From: Lumbricus terrestris | Lineage: Eukaryota > Annelida > Clitellata > Crassiclitellata > Lumbricidae | Direction: 5' to 3' | Assembly (NCBI GenBank): GCA_949752735.1 | Contig: OX457046.1 | Location: 36,473,407 to 36,537,406, forward strand | Length of the DNA stretch: 64,000 bases | In this document: positions 46,013 to 58,940 of the stretch, one piece after another | Layout: every line of letters starts with the position of its first letter | How positions within the stretch are numbered: position 1 is the stretch's first letter | The notes under the pieces: model-generated | Database searches by the model: none | Seen by the model: only the letters and a program-made list of their open reading frames with translations | What the model was told of the DNA's origin: nothing | Position numbers and translations under genes: made by a program

Positions 46013-47071
46013 AGGGCAGAAACGATGAAAGAAGTTAAAGTAGTTGTCGTTTTATTAAGGTTATTCTCGAATGTAAGTGACAAGTTTGTCTGGACTAGCT
46101 AATAATTTACGGTCAGGTTTGGTATGCTTGCTTATAATTGGATTTTGAAGTAAAGTTTAGCCGCCAGAGAGGGTTGAGAAGAGATAACCTGGATACACTG
46201 TACTGTATACATTCAGGCAGGCAGGAATAGAGATTAAGGAACTATTTAGTGCTTCCTCACTAATGGCTTTTGCGACATTTGCTCACATGGCCTAACTAAC
46301 AGTCGGCAGGCAAATAGGCAATCGGACAAGCAAGAAGACAAGTAGGCGGACAGAGAATAATACAGAGGTTATAAGAAATTGTATACTCCACCAACCCGCC
46401 TCCACACTGTTGCTGGCTTTTCCCTTATTTTTGCTTGCGCTGCCTAAGATGAAGTACTAGCAGAGCTCTGCACAAACAGACAGACAGAGACACAGACAGA
46501 CATACATACGCACGCAGATGGAAAAACATATACACAGTCACCGAGAGAAAGCACACGGATTAATAGACAGTCGTTTAAAGGCAGCTAGACGCACACACAC
46601 CTAGATAGAGGCACACAGACAAATAGCCACACACTGATAAACAGAATGCAAAGATTAGTCAACTGAACTGTAGCGCTTTTCGGGTTACAGACTTCTGTGT
46701 TCTCTGCCCTCGATTAAACTCCGAGCGATCTCGGTATAATCGGAACAACTGTAGGAAATGCAAGATGGAAGTTTCGTCGATTTCCTAACCAACGCTGGCC
46801 GCCTATAGTAGTACACGCGGCACAGCAGCTGCCAAATAGTTCTTAACATCCCCTCCTCTTATCGCTCGCTATCTTCGTTCTTTCCTTTACTCATTGTTCT
46901 CCCTCTCTATAGCCTAGTCGGGGCCGGAATTCTGTAAACAGTCTCGAAATAGACTTCGATCTAGGGTCAAGCAAGTTCGGCATGGGTGTGCTGCCAGTCG
47001 GGTGGGGGGGTAGTTTTGGTGGTGGTGGGGGGCTGCATTGCGTTAATTATGTTGCCACTATTCGGCTGCCT

Positions 47072-47525
47072 GTGTCACGAAATAGAGTATCCCCCATATT
47101 AGTTGTATCCCCCCCAAATTAAAAAAGTCGAAAAAACCGCTTCCGCGTGTATTTTCTTTTGCAAATTAATTTTCATCTGCATTGTTTTGAACAATGACAC
47201 TAACAGGTATGTTTATTCCTACTAGATAATTTGTTTTGCCCTGTTGTTAGAGCACTTAAAACATTTAAAACACTTAAAAACACTCAAAGTTACTAAATAA
47301 ATTCGAGTTGCCTTTATCTGAGCATTGCCTAGGACACTTAAAACAATTAGAGTCACTTAAAATTTTGATTACAGTATAACCTTTTTTATTGTGCGCATTT
47401 TTCAAAAAAGGGGATAGAATGGTTTATCCCCCCAGATAGTATAGACCGGTTAATTCCATCCGGGGGGGATAGATTAATTCATCCCCCCGGATAGCTTTCA
47501 GGGTGGATACTCCGTTTCGTGTCAC
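47072..47525. mobile_element. 450-bp inverted-repeat element, copy 2
   Basis: Same family and orientation as 15842-16291, with shared stretches such as AACAATGACACTAACAGGTA and GCATTG(C)TTAGGACA, small indels, and the same terminal inverted repeats (GTGTCACGAAATAGAGTATC and GGATACTCCGTTTCGTGTCA). Confidence 0.8.
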
Positions 47526-50175
47526 CTGCTCTACCGATAAAGCGTCATGTCTAGTAGGAGTTGAAACCGTAATGTTGTACTCTGATGGTCTTTTGGGTTC
47601 TGTAAGGTTTAAGGTGTCTGATCAATAGTAGATTGTCCAGGAAAGGTGTCTAATGCACCAGGCATCGCCCTCCTCTCTTATCCGCGCTTTGGACTGGCAC
47701 TAAAAGAGTTACTGGCACTGGCAGATTTTACTTGCAGTGGCTGGCTTATAGATTGGTTGGTTACTGTTGAATGTCGTAGCATCGCCCCCTCCTGAACCAA
47801 ATCTTGGGACTGGCACAATTGGAGGACGAATGGGCAGGTTTCTGTGTGGGGGCCTGGTTTCCGCTGCTCTTCCGGTGAATTGGGGGTGGGGGTTGAGGAA
47901 GCAGAAGGTGGTTGTGTGTTGAGTAAATCATTCTTAGCTTTGGCACACAGCTGTAGGAAATCCGATCGGGACCCTGAGCAGGAACGGTAAATGGTGTATG
48001 CTGGTTTGGATGTTTGTGTACTGCTGAGTACTACTGGGTGTGTTTGCATATGCCAAAGGTCTCTGTCTGTAGTAGGAGGAGGAGGAGGAGGGTAGAGGAA
48101 CGGAGATTGAGTCAGACAGATGAGCAGTAGCTGCTGTTCCATGGTCCAGGTTGTATGTTGAAAGATCAGCTTCTTTAAAATTAATACATATGGTCGTTAG
48201 GTGAGAAGGCGGAGGCAGAGAGAGGGAGGCATGGAGATACCATGAGAGAGACAGACATATAGACAGACACAGAGATATACACAGATAGATAGAGACACAT
48301 AGATAGACAGAGCCACAGAGATAGACAGAGACAGATTTGGAGAGTGGGGTTTGATCCCAACCAGTCTTCTAGCCACGATGATGGTGACGGGGGGGGGGGG
48401 GGGGAATAGGGGGGCGGGAGTGTCCGTCCTCCAACCCTACCCAAGTAAGTTCCAAAGATCGTCTGAACCTCTTCTTCCACATAGTTTCCATGTTTGAGGA
48501 GGTCTGCTCCCCATTCTTGCACGCTATATATATAGCCATGTCAGCTATATTAAATGACACTCGTCCTATAGTCCTATACACTGTCAGTGAGAAGATCAGA
48601 CCATGAGGGAGAGGACTGGTTGATTTGCTGAGTCTAAGAAAGCGATGTTCCTAATATTCATGCAAATGGCTGCCCCAAGGTTAGCTAAAAAAATCTTCTA
48701 TTGTTGTGGATTTAACAATCTGCCATACCTAGGCCATGCTCTGTCTGCCCCTATTATTTGCTTTTGTTACAACGTTGTTGTGTAAACTGTTACCACTATT
48801 ATATTATTATTGTTTTGCCTTCAAGAAGCTTACTCAGAGGCACTCCCAGTCCAACAGCGTCGATACAGATAAGTCCTAAGGCGTAGACTGAATCCCACAC
48901 TATACATTACACGTGTGAATCAAGCGAAGTGAATGAGAGCAGACCAAGACTGCGCCGGATGAATCATGTAAATGAAGACATACCGTAGTGCATCACTTAC
49001 AATAGCACTAAATATTGGAGAGGAATAGCTTGATAATGACGGAGGTAATTGGATATCATTTATTCCTACGCTTAAAGAGCGAGATATGAGTTACATTACG
49101 TATTAGACGTCTATACAACAGACCATTTAATATAACTTAGAAATTTTGTGATAATATATAACTGAGCAGTACAGAGGTTCCAGCGTAGGCCAATACGATG
49201 TACCAGCCGTCAAGAACACTAATTGACACACACGAGATAAGAAATATCAGTCCGTCAGAGTACAGTCCATCAGAGCACGTAATGGGATGGACTGAACAGG
49301 AATTCAAGCACACACTCATTTATACCATCAGCTTCTGATGCCAGCCACTGAGCATGGATGCACTGTAACCTTAACCAACAACCTGAATTACGAGATAAGA
49401 TCTTATCTCATAACTCAGGTTGTTGTCTACTGTCTAGTGCTCGATGGTTAATTAGATTAAACTTAGTTAACTATAGTTGAGTGTTGATGTACAATTATGT
49501 TTCAATACTACGTCTGCCAGAAGTTGTGGCCAGAATTTGTTTCGTTGGTACAGGTGGCCCAATAGCGGAACCTAGGATCCTTCCTTAGGGTCATGTGCGT
49601 TTGATCCCTTGTAGATATCCTGTTTTGAGTACTGTGGGTTTTTTCAATGTCAATACTGTTACCTGGTTTCAATAAAAATTTATGGCTATGGTTACAATGC
49701 AAGACAAGCGCATTATAATGCAAATACAGCCTTTGCCCTGACATGGTATTTACAAAGGCTTGTTAAGGCGATTGCAGTGTAGCTAGCAATTAGGTGGTTA
49801 ATAGGTAGTAATTAGGTGGTTGATTTCAAGCCAATTAATCAATTATCTCGTGCAGCCGTTGCATGAGTTTGATCTTTGAACTAGTGATACTAATGTGTCA
49901 AATGGTCGTCTTGATGTCAGAACCATGTCAACGTGAATCATGTCATTGCCTTGATTACTGTTGGACCGTATAGGTTATAGTTTGTGTTGATGATTTGCTC
50001 CTATTTATTTGTGGGTGTGTTGTGATTTAATATGTTAAGAAGACTTAGAAAAGGAATAGCTATCTCTTAATTGAGCCCTGACATGCAGCAGGTAATCATG
50101 GGCAAATTGGGCACAAAGTATTAGTGATGTTACTTTCTTAACCTTGGCATATACAGGCCGCTAAGGGCTGTGGTT
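47526..50175. other. Intergenic; low-complexity sequence
   Basis: A Pro-rich minus-strand frame (47678-48142) overlaps a repeat whose phrase GACTGGCAC is also found at 27310-27325. CAGA/GATA tracts and a G-run (48391-48403) follow. The inverted pair ACCTGAATTACGAGATAAGA and TCTTATCTCATAACTCAGGT lies at 49380-49424. Confidence 0.5.
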
Positions 50176-50364
50176 CAGGGCTCCTTTAAAGGAATTTTTG
50201 GAGACTGCACACAGTGCACAGCCTCTTATTTCCCATCAAATTACTCCACATCGGATGAAAATGGTCTTTTGTTACTATTTTTAGCTGCACAAAAATGCTT
50301 CTACAACTGCACAAATCCATTTAAAACTGCACATTTTGTCGTGAACTGCACGATAAAAATCCTG
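50176..50364 (-). mobile_element. hAT-like MITE, GTGCAGTT family, copy 4 (decayed)
   Basis: About 189 bp, reverse orientation; ends CAGGGCTCCTTTAAAGG and GATAAAAATCCTG. The flanks CTGTGGTT and CAGTGCTT match at 6 of 8 positions, so this is an older copy. Confidence 0.7.
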
Positions 50365-51111
50365 CAGTGCTTGGCCCTCTCATTGCACCTTGCTGCTTGC
50401 ATATACCAGTGACAGCATAAGGGTTTGTGTGACCATATTATATATGACTATAGCTGATTTCGTTAGGAGTACAGGTGGAGCAGAATTCTCAAAACTAATG
50501 TCTTCCCAAGTGGAGTTTTGAACTCCCTATATCTCTCAATTGGCAGTCGAACTTGCTGGTCACTGGACTGTCCCGTACTCTGGAATTATGGTGATGCTTA
50601 CTTGTGTTGGATGATGTATTTGGGATCTCCCATGCAAGGTTGATGAGTGGTTATATACTTGGTCACCCAATGGATATTTGATCTGCTGTTCTATCTGGCA
50701 TTGTTGAGCCTGTCTGATCAGATTTGTTTCTCTTGGGAGCAAAGTCTAGTGAGTCAGAGAAGTTACCCAAATGGCTGATATGACAGGTTTTTTTGGAATA
50801 TGAGATCATTTTAAATTGTGATGGAGCAGGAGTTTCAGCATCATCATCAGCCTTGTTACTTCAGGAATGCTATTTATAAGCACGTGAGTGTTTGTGTGTG
50901 AGTGATCTGTTTATGTGTCATCTTGAGCGCATAAATACAATGCGCTTTAATTGCACGCACAACACAATCACAGTGAAATGCGCCTGTAGCAGTTGTGTTA
51001 CGATGCTGTGAGGACATATGCAAATAGGCGAGTCAATTTTTCAGTTATTCAAGAAATATTATTGTGCATTTGATACCGGTGTTGAATTGTTTGATGCTGT
51101 TAACTGTTGTT

Positions 51112-51345
51112 GTGGCGGGGCACGGTGAGTAGGGGGTATATTCGGTGCCTTGAAGCTGGAAGGTTGCGGGTTTGAATCCACCGTAAGTCGCCACATATCA
51201 GAACCCTGAACAAAACCTTCTTCACTCACAATTGTTCATGCGCTTCGGCATGGAACTTCAAATCAGTGTCCACGCTGTAGTCGGGAGCGCCTCTGAGTAG
51301 AAATCTTGAAGGAGTGCTATAAGAGGTGCTCATACATGTATGCAT
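51112..51345 (+). repeat. tRNA-derived SINE (family A), older copy
   Basis: GGCGGGGCACGGTGAGTAGG, a B-box with one change (GCGGGTTTGAATCCACC), then the GGAGCGCCTCTGAGTAG 3' part. It lies about 570 bp upstream of the 4.1 first noncoding-exon acceptor. Confidence 0.68.
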
Positions 51346-51950
51346 AAAGTGTGAAGTTGATTAATGCTCCTAATGAATTCGTCGATCAAGTATCGAGTAG
51401 CGGTGTGTGTGTGTTTTTAAAAATTGACCGTGCTGCACTTGTTCAACTGCCTATCTTCCGTTTACACTGTGTCACCTTTCGTGGCTCCTTCCGATGTTCA
51501 GTTTCCCCATCAACTTGAACTTCTTTTGTTGGTTTCATACTGTTCTTGTAGTACAAGGATATCGTAAATATGCATTTTGTATAGCACCCTTTCCAGGAAT
51601 TCTTTTTAGTGAGTCATGTTCCCGACCTGCTGGGGAAAAATATTGCAATCTCTATTGGCTGCCTGTGAAATGACAGGCGGTATTTCTCAATAATGACTCT
51701 TGCAGGTTGCATGGCAGACTATGCAAGAATCGTATTGTTATTGTATTTATTGTGTTGTTACTTCTTCATTGTATTCTATTGTATTGTTTTGCTTTTTTGT
51801 TTTACTCTATTTTACTGTTTAGGTGTAATACTTGTGTATTTTTGTGAATTGTTTCTTACTTCTGTATTGTACTTTATTGTCTTTAGTATCGTGTTGTGTC
51901 TTTGTGTGTGTTTCACAGATTCCATCTCTGGAAAGGCGTAAGGCATTACG

Positions 51951-51998
51951 ATGACGACGGAGCGGAAAACTGCTGGGGGTCGATGGGCCGACACAAAG
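51951..51998 (+). CDS. Protein 4.1/coracle-type FERM protein, coding exon 1 of at least 11
   Basis: Start of a band 4.1-type gene that runs off the right end of the window; eleven coding exons in consistent phase give 404 visible residues. Order: basic, low-complexity N-terminus (residues 1-63), FERM F1 lobe (about 64-140), F2 helical lobe (about 155-260), F3 PH-like lobe (about 261-350), then the start of the FERM-adjacent region (GSKFRYSGRTQ, about 359-369). Proteins of this family link spectrin-actin to membrane proteins at the cell cortex and septate-type junctions. This exon encodes MTTERKTAGGRWADTK, with a GT donor at 51999. An acceptor (TTTCACAG, 51911-51918) suggests a noncoding exon joins at 51919. 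ATG 51951 is the first in-frame start in this exon; a Met at codon 18 is an alternative. Confidence 0.75.
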
Positions 51999-52690
51999 GT
52001 AAACGTTACCTTCATCCGAAATTCCGAATATACCAATTTATCTAGATTTATGCCAACTTGATTGGGCTTGTTTGTGAAATGATGACACTCGTATAGGGAG
52101 ACCTGTTGGTTCTGTGCTTGTGAGCAACGATTTAGTTTTTGCAATCGGGTTTTGCATTCTGTATACCAGAAAATAAACTATTTTCGCACAGATTGCTCAA
52201 GAAGCTTTTCGATCCATCTTGAGATGTACTTCATTGGAGTTGTTAGATGAAAGTCATCTATAACTGTGTTTGCTTAACTATATGTTAAATTCTTTGAAGC
52301 ATTCTATCATGTGGACGATGAACTGCATGTTTTCCAAGAGCGTATCTGCAATTATATTTTAATAAATAATAATAATGTTCGTATGTTTAGTCAAGCCGGC
52401 AGATACGCTGATAGATTGCATAACTATGTTCCTATCTTAGTACCTTATAGTTAGCAGACTTGATATCTGATTTCAAAGTGGTTGCAGTTAACTGTTTGGC
52501 AGCCCATCGTACTGCTCATTTTGCAGTCCCCCCTAAGGAGGGGGAAGGCTGTGTCAGCTTCATGAGACTGGTTATTTTCAAACCCAGGTCTTTCTGATCT
52601 TTGATTCAGGGTGTCACCATTCACCCATCTCCTCACCCTTGTTTCAGCAGTTGGTACATAGTTGAAAAACATTAAATTTTAATTTTCCAG

Positions 52691-52885
52691 GATATGGAAA
52701 GACAGGCGAGCAACTCTAACGTGGTGAGCGGAAATGGCGAAGTGGACGAATCTACGATGCCGCTGAACCCAAAGAAGCCGGACAACAAGTCGAGCGTCAA
52801 CAAGCGGAAGTACGGACGCTCGAAGAACGGATACTTTTGCCAGGTTCAGCTGCTCGACGGAAACGAGTTCGAAGTCGACGTTCCG
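52691..52885 (+). CDS. Protein 4.1-type FERM protein, coding exon 2
   Basis: Encodes residues 17-81, phase 0 to 0, with acceptor TTTTCCAG and donor GTAGGA. It holds a polar linker rich in Lys and Asn, then the first strands of the ubiquitin-like F1 lobe (GYFCQVQLLDGNEFEVDVP). In 4.1 proteins this hydrophobic-acidic pattern opens the FERM domain. Open reading continues into the intron by chance to 52981; exon 3 picks up the FERM homology exactly, so the splice is preferred. Confidence 0.87.
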
Positions 52886-53349
52886 GTAGGATTAAGTTTG
52901 AAATGTTTTACGACTGGTACCGATAAAGATTATTTAAATCGATTATTTCTTCAAAAATTTGACGTAATTGAGCTAGATTAATTTGAGATATTGTATAAAG
53001 TGTCGGTAACTGTTTAAAAATGTAGTCACTCACGTTCTTAGTTTACTTTCCCCAAAAAATTTTCTGATTGTTTATTGATGTGAGGACAGTTAATTTTGTT
53101 TCCATCTTCAACTTTTCCTTCGGCATTTTCATTACATGCTAAGTTGTTGCTTAATTTTCCAATTAAACTCTCGCAACGAAAGGGTGAAATTCTGTAATTT
53201 TCTTTAAAACTTTCTTCGTGCGGAATGTGGGGCTGAGTGAGATGATGTAAAACCAGTTCTGTTGAATTAATTACTAAGTAGTCATAGATGTTAATTCTAT
53301 TATTATTTGGTGTTATGTTTCCTCTAGACGTCATTTCTTTAATTTTTAG

Positions 53350-53454
53350 ACTTCTGCAACTGGTCAAGTGCTGTACGATAAAGTCTGTGACCACATCAAT
53401 CTTGCCGAGCGAGACTATTTTTCGCTGTCATACAGAGATCGTGCCGATGTCAAG
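53350..53454 (+). CDS. Protein 4.1-type FERM protein, coding exon 3
   Basis: Encodes residues 82-116 (TSATGQVLYDKVCDHINLAE, then RDYFSLSYRDRADVK), phase 0 to 0, with acceptor TTTTTAG and donor GTAGGA. This is the F1-lobe helix and the following strand; the pattern VCxHINLxExDYF is highly typical of the 4.1 group. The following 1.7-kb intron holds a G-rich inverted-repeat element and a hAT-like MITE. Confidence 0.92.
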
Positions 53455-53935
53455 GTAGGAAAAACCTGCTACGTCTATACCTGTTAAGCCTACATAACAT
53501 TTAATGAGCATATTATTTGCTTGTTGTTTCCTTGTTTCATTTTCTTCCTGTTTTCTTATAAGAAAATCCTCAACCCTCAAATATATCCTAGGTGATCATT
53601 TTGGACACTAAGGGAATTGTACAGTTAATTTAGATTGAATTTAATTGAATTAATTCAAGTTGAATTTAATCATTCATTAGTCATATTATGTTTACATACT
53701 GATGCTATTAAGTCAGGAGCTCGTCTCACAATCCGACGATTGCCTGTTTGAGTCCACTGCACGAACATTGTGCATAGACATATAGGGGACATATTCAGTG
53801 GTGTTGGATTAAAAAGCTGTAAGCTTTTACTTCTGCCCAAGACAAGTAATAAATACAAAATAATTGGCCTCCTTGTCTCTATCCCAAAAAGCAAAAAATG
53901 CCTGAAGGGGGGGATCAAATGGTCCCCTGCCCACC

Positions 53936-54825
53936 TAGGGGTCATTGCATAATTACGTAACGCTCGAGGGTGGGTGGGTGGGATCATTGTAAACGTTACG
54001 AAACGTTACGTGGGTGGGTGGGTGGGGTAGCTGAACGTTACGTAACGCATTGAAAAAAATTATTAATGAATATTAAACTTCCATCGAATGACACTTCAGA
54101 CGTGATGTGATTGTTAAACTTCGTGACATTGATTTAAAACTTAACCGAAGTAGGTCTATTTATCTGAATAAGATCCGGCAGTAGACACCAGTTACATGCC
54201 AGGTCAGTTCTGCTCACCCGTTTGTGCAAACCGGAAACCGTTCTTCGAATAATATTGTTTTGATAGTTTTACCAGCCGAACAACGTGGTAGGCCTAATGT
54301 TTTACTTAGTGGACACGATCTCAAACATTTAAAATTAATGCTCAACAAAACTCGGCAATAGGTTATGTCTATTAATAATTATCGAAGTGCCCAGACTAAG
54401 GAAATAGATATCTCATCTTAATTTTGATTAATTGTTAATAAGCCATTTAGACTTTTCAGCAGTGTAAAATTTTATTCTTACGGTAAAATTTAAGAAAATT
54501 GCAGTTCACGCATGACTGTCATATATAAAACATTGTGTATATTTTAAGCCTATATAGTCTACTGTCAAATAATAGGTCTAATTCACATATGCGTTAATAT
54601 ACTATATTAAATTCGCTATGAAAATATGAATTATAGGCCTAATTACGCGCTCAGATAGGCCTATAATAGACCTAAATTTTCAACTGATTTTTCGTAGCAA
54701 TCGTTACGTAACGCTGGGGAGGGTGGGTGGGTGGGTCAAGGACAACGTTACGGAGCGTTACAGGGTGGGTGGGTGGGTAAAAAACGGCCATTTTCGGCGT
54801 TACGTAATTATGCAATGACCCCCTA
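53936..54825. mobile_element. Inverted-repeat element with four G-quadruplex-type motifs, in 4.1-gene intron 3
   Basis: Inverted ends TAGGGGTCATTGCATAATTA(CGTAACG) and its complement at 54798-54825. Four GGGTGGGTGGGTGGG runs lie at 53968-53982, 54012-54027, 54721-54735 and 54763-54777, two near each end and all on the same strand, alternating with palindromic ACGTTACGTAACG-like motifs. A TA flank on both sides would fit a Tc1/mariner-like insertion. Confidence 0.72.
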
Positions 54826-54890
54826 TACATATGTTGGACAGGCTGCTCAAACAAGATTTTCTGTCAGCAAGCTGTAGAATTGGCTCTGGA

Positions 54891-55051
54891 CAGTGGCGTA
54901 GCCAGGAATTTTTCATGGGGGGTTTTATGGCCGGAAACCCTGTTTTTTGCTATTTTTTCTTACTTAAACGGAAAAATAACCTTAAAAAAACTTTTTCCGG
55001 AGCCAATGGGGGGGTTTTAACCCCCGAAACCCCCCCTTGCCTACGCCACTG
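54891..55051. mobile_element. hAT-like MITE, CAGTGGCGTAGCC type, in 4.1-gene intron 3
   Basis: 161 bp; ends CAGTGGCGTAGCCAGG and CTACGCCACTG. Flanks GCTCTGGA and GTTCTGGA match at 7 of 8. A mirrored GGGGGTTTTA...AACCCCCG core lies near the right end. Confidence 0.82.
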
Positions 55052-55169
55052 GTTCTGGATGTGAAAGATCCTTGGGCAAGTTAATTGGCATATGCTTATG
55101 TAATCATGTTTACTTTGAACAGCAGTTTTAAGCATTGTGTTTTATTTGAATTGGATTTTTTGCATTTAG

Positions 55170-55212
55170 TTCTGGTTGGATCATTCGAAGAAAATTAGCA
55201 AACAGATCGGAA
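55170..55212 (+). CDS. Protein 4.1-type FERM protein, coding exon 4
   Basis: Short 43-nt exon encoding FWLDHSKKISKQIG plus one base (phase 0 to 1), with acceptor GCATTTAG and donor GTAAGT. FWLD is the conserved 4.1 motif in the F1 lobe. The next intron is 3.7 kb long. Confidence 0.87.
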
Positions 55213-58200
55213 GTAAGTCTGAACTATAGTTTTGTTTACCAACTAATATCCATATAGCTTTATATGTATATATAGAACTGTATTATGTGTAAACTACCAC
55301 AGTGTGATTTTATAATTTTATTTAAATGAGTATTTATGTTTCTGAAATGTATTTGGGTTGTTGTACCTTGTACATGTGGTTTTGTTTTGACTTTTGGTCC
55401 TGAATATTAAACAGCTGAACTTGTTCATTAATTAGTGCGATTTCCATCCTGTAATCTTAACATTTGAGTGACTGACACAAAAGCTACTTGACTAATGGAA
55501 GTGTTTGTTGAATATGAGATAGAGAACAGTTTTGACTAACGTACAAGATTCATATAATTGTCTTATGAATTAGCAATGAACAACGTTGGCAATTCAGATT
55601 CCACTTGAGCTACAAGATCTACTACAACAGTAGGTGCCATTGTGTCATATGAAACAAAGTGCCAATTTCTGTGCAGGGTAGAAAGTGTTTGCAAGGCACA
55701 TTTATCAATGTGAAAGTGCCAATTGCCAGCGGGACCCAAGAAAAAATATTCGATAATGCATGCCAAAGCAGCACTTGGAACAGCTGCAGGTTGAATTGCG
55801 TGACCAGCAATAAATGCTGTGTGCCAAATTGTTGTATAGACGGAAATGCCAGGATGGGTAACCAAGTAAATTGCTTATGGCTGTATAGAAATATTTCATG
55901 TCAGCATTGAGTAAAATCTTTGTTCGATATTAATGACTATAATTTTTGTCGTCTCATACAACATAACACTTGTTATCGTAAAATTTATGTGAGTGATAAG
56001 AATTTATAAGCAGTCCTGCACACAAGGACTAAGTGCATCAGGTCCAATAAGTTTTGAAAAGGAATTTGATATAAGCAGAGTTTGATATGGTTTAACCACA
56101 GTCATAAATAACATAATGGTGGTTTAATAGTATAAATAACACATAATTTATTTACTGTGGTTTATCTTCATGTTTCTAGCACACCTGTAATGTTATAGAA
56201 TTGAGTACAGTATGTGCAGTTAGGCTAAATGTAATGTGTGTGATGTAGAGTAGAAGTTAGTGTGTTGGGCGTAAGGTCAGCAGGTTCAAATCACTGCCGA
56301 GGAGGGGAGGCAAAGAAATAACCACAATGCCAAATATGCTGATAAAACAGTTGCCTCTAGTGTCCAACTTCCATTCACTTGATGTAATTGAACGAAATTG
56401 GCGAATGTTTCAGATCAGTGTGCTTGAATTGATTATATTATGATTGGAAGAGTAAAATCGGTTCCAGGCAAAAACAAACATCCAAAAGGGTCAGGAAAGC
56501 AAGTCAGATGGTTTAGGTGGATGGTGTTTAGAGTTAAAGCGGCAAGGAAGGCAAAGGGAAGGGCAGGAATCGGAGATAGGATTTGTGAAAGAAGGAGAGG
56601 CCTGCGAGCTTGCCCCAAGGTTAAATTGAAATGAAAGCATTGCCACGATCAACAACATGGCTGCCGGTCGGGTATTGACTTCAGAGACATCTTAATTGGT
56701 GGTTGTACAGCTTAGCGAATTATTGTATAGGTGGCGTCATGCGGTCTGCTAGCGGCTGTGGCACCCTAAGGCGATATTTCCATTGCTCTGAAACCCTATT
56801 CGATTCTTTTAAAATGGCATCTAAGAAATAGAAAACGGAGTGAAAGAAGGGGGGAGTAGCGGGGAATACAGATAACAGATACGATTTGTAACCCACCCTG
56901 ATGTGAAAGAAATGTACTCTGGGCAGGTTGCGAGTTGTTTACATTCCAGCAAGCTGATAGTACTTTGTTTATTCGCTGGCCTGGCAAGTGGGGCTGTTAT
57001 TCCGCGGCCGATAAAGCGGTAGACGCTTTTATCATCTGCGACCAGTTTGATAATCGTATAGCTAATTAATAGGGCGTATTGCGGTAGCATATGTTTCCAG
57101 ATCTACACAATCCAGATCAATTTAGCCTAACACTCGCTCGGAATTAGTATTTTACTGAGTGTGAAGCCAATTCGGACCCACGAAAACATCGCAGCAGAAG
57201 ATTTATGATTGGTTCACGTGACCAATAGACGCGGGAAATTATTTCTAAGAATAGAACCACATCGACGCCATTGATCGGAATTCGTAATTAATTTCTGAAA
57301 GATATTATAACCATAACCATAGCCATCAATTTTATTGCACCAATATAACAAAAACATTTTTATGAAGTATATAATATTATATACATAACAGCTGGTTACA
57401 ACCGGAAACCCAGAAGGGATTAGAAGTCCCACTGGTAGGGCTACCTATATGCACGCTTTCAGATTCAATATGGTATATAGGCAAGTATATTATTGTCATT
57501 AATAGTAATATTAATACACATCAGTGTGAGATTATTTTCCCCTTGATTATGGCTACATAAGCAGTTTCTGTACTGGGCGAGCCAGCAACTGCGGCGACCG
57601 GGGACCGAATGCGACGGAGTCCGCCCTGAGCCAAGTGAGTGGAAAGATCTGGACTCTGAGCTTGATAATTCCGAACAGGCCCAGGCGTACCCATATTATG
57701 AGTAACCTAGAAGGGCCGAATTTGAAGTGATGCCAGTTTGTTATCTAGGCTGCAGTATATTTCCAAATTTACAGTGGAGTGGAGCAGTACTTAGAGTAAT
57801 GGATAACACACTGGCGTAGAGAATAAGAGGCAACGAGTTCGTGCCTCGAACAGGGCGGACATGCTTTGAAGGCTGCTATTAGCGCCGATTATTACAGGCT
57901 GTCTGTTCTGTTAGTACTTGAGATTTATGTATTCTGTTATCCGAGTTCTTGTAAACTATTTAAACTGCATAATTGTACACTGTAAACCAGTTGCGGTCTG
58001 TCAACCGGATTATTGAACAAAAAAATTATTATACAGTCTTGTTGTACCAGAAACACGGCCTTCATCGGAGTCCCCCTGGAAGCTATTTGCCACCACTCCA
58101 GGTTTTCGCCTTGGCTGTTATTAATTTAGCCGACAGGAAAGCTTCAAATGGTGCGACCACAAGGATTGAAGACCATTCTGGCGCTTAATTATCATTGATC

Positions 58201-58940
58201 AGTTCTTTTGCAGCCGGTTGTTGATAACGTTTGCTACAAATCCCGATTCCATTCCACCGCCCAAACGGTCCAATGTTCACATTTGATTGATTCCAATCTA
58301 ATCTTAGCAACTGTTTACAAGATGCTTGCCTACTGAGATGTAATCTGTTTGTTTTGAAGCATATGGGTATGGTTTCACGTTATTGACGATGTGAAATTTT
58401 TCATCTTTTTAAAAATTGTTGTTTTTGCATTGCTATCAAAAGAATTTATTTGTAGTGTTCTCAAAGCTGTTTTCTGTTTCAATATGTTGTTGTTACATTG
58501 TTCAATGTTCAGCAATATGTCATGTTGCACTTTGCTCAGCAAAATTTTATTTTTTATAATGTGGAATTTGTACAGAGTCCAACCATGCTTTTCATGTCTG
58601 TGGCAATTTTTTTTTCATGTGAAAGACTTGGAGGTAGTAAATAGGGCTGATATATTGTGGTTTGATATGAGAATGATAATTACATTACCCGATTGTATTT
58701 TTTCCTGATAAGGTGCTATATATAAATATGTGGTTACATTGCCTGCAACAAATTCAATAACTAAATTGTTGATGAGACCCTTGAGAAATTTGATAATACA
58801 TTCACAGCTGTTGCAGATTATTATCACTGGATTATTACATTTGAATAAATTTTTCACGGGCAGCTGGTTAGCTGTCATGGATGATTAAATCTTTGTATTA
58901 TGTATTATTATGTATTATTATTTATTGCTCTGTCATGCAG
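55213..58940. other. 4.1-gene intron 4 (3.7 kb)
   Basis: AT-rich for the most part. 57560-57870 is GC-richer with GGGCGAGCCAGCAACTGCGG and a later GTGCCTCGAACAGGGCGG; it could be a retroelement scrap, but no LTR boundaries were found. Confidence 0.6.

Larger units (their letters stand above)
43081..47071. other. Intergenic; short repeats only
   Basis: Open frames at 43517-43777, 43942-44371 and 44773-45033 are unremarkable and have no recognised domain. Microsatellites and the hairpin motif lie at 45.4-46.0 kb; CAGA/CACA tracts lie at 46.47-46.63 kb. Confidence 0.5.

Noticed and set aside
47678..48142. 154-codon Pro/Ser-rich minus-strand frame
   Set aside because: It overlaps sequence that recurs near 27.3 kb, is low in complexity and has no recognisable domain.
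53038..53394. 118-codon minus-strand frame over 4.1 exon 3
   Set aside because: It overlaps a confirmed + strand exon and its intron; no homology recognised and probably a chance shadow.
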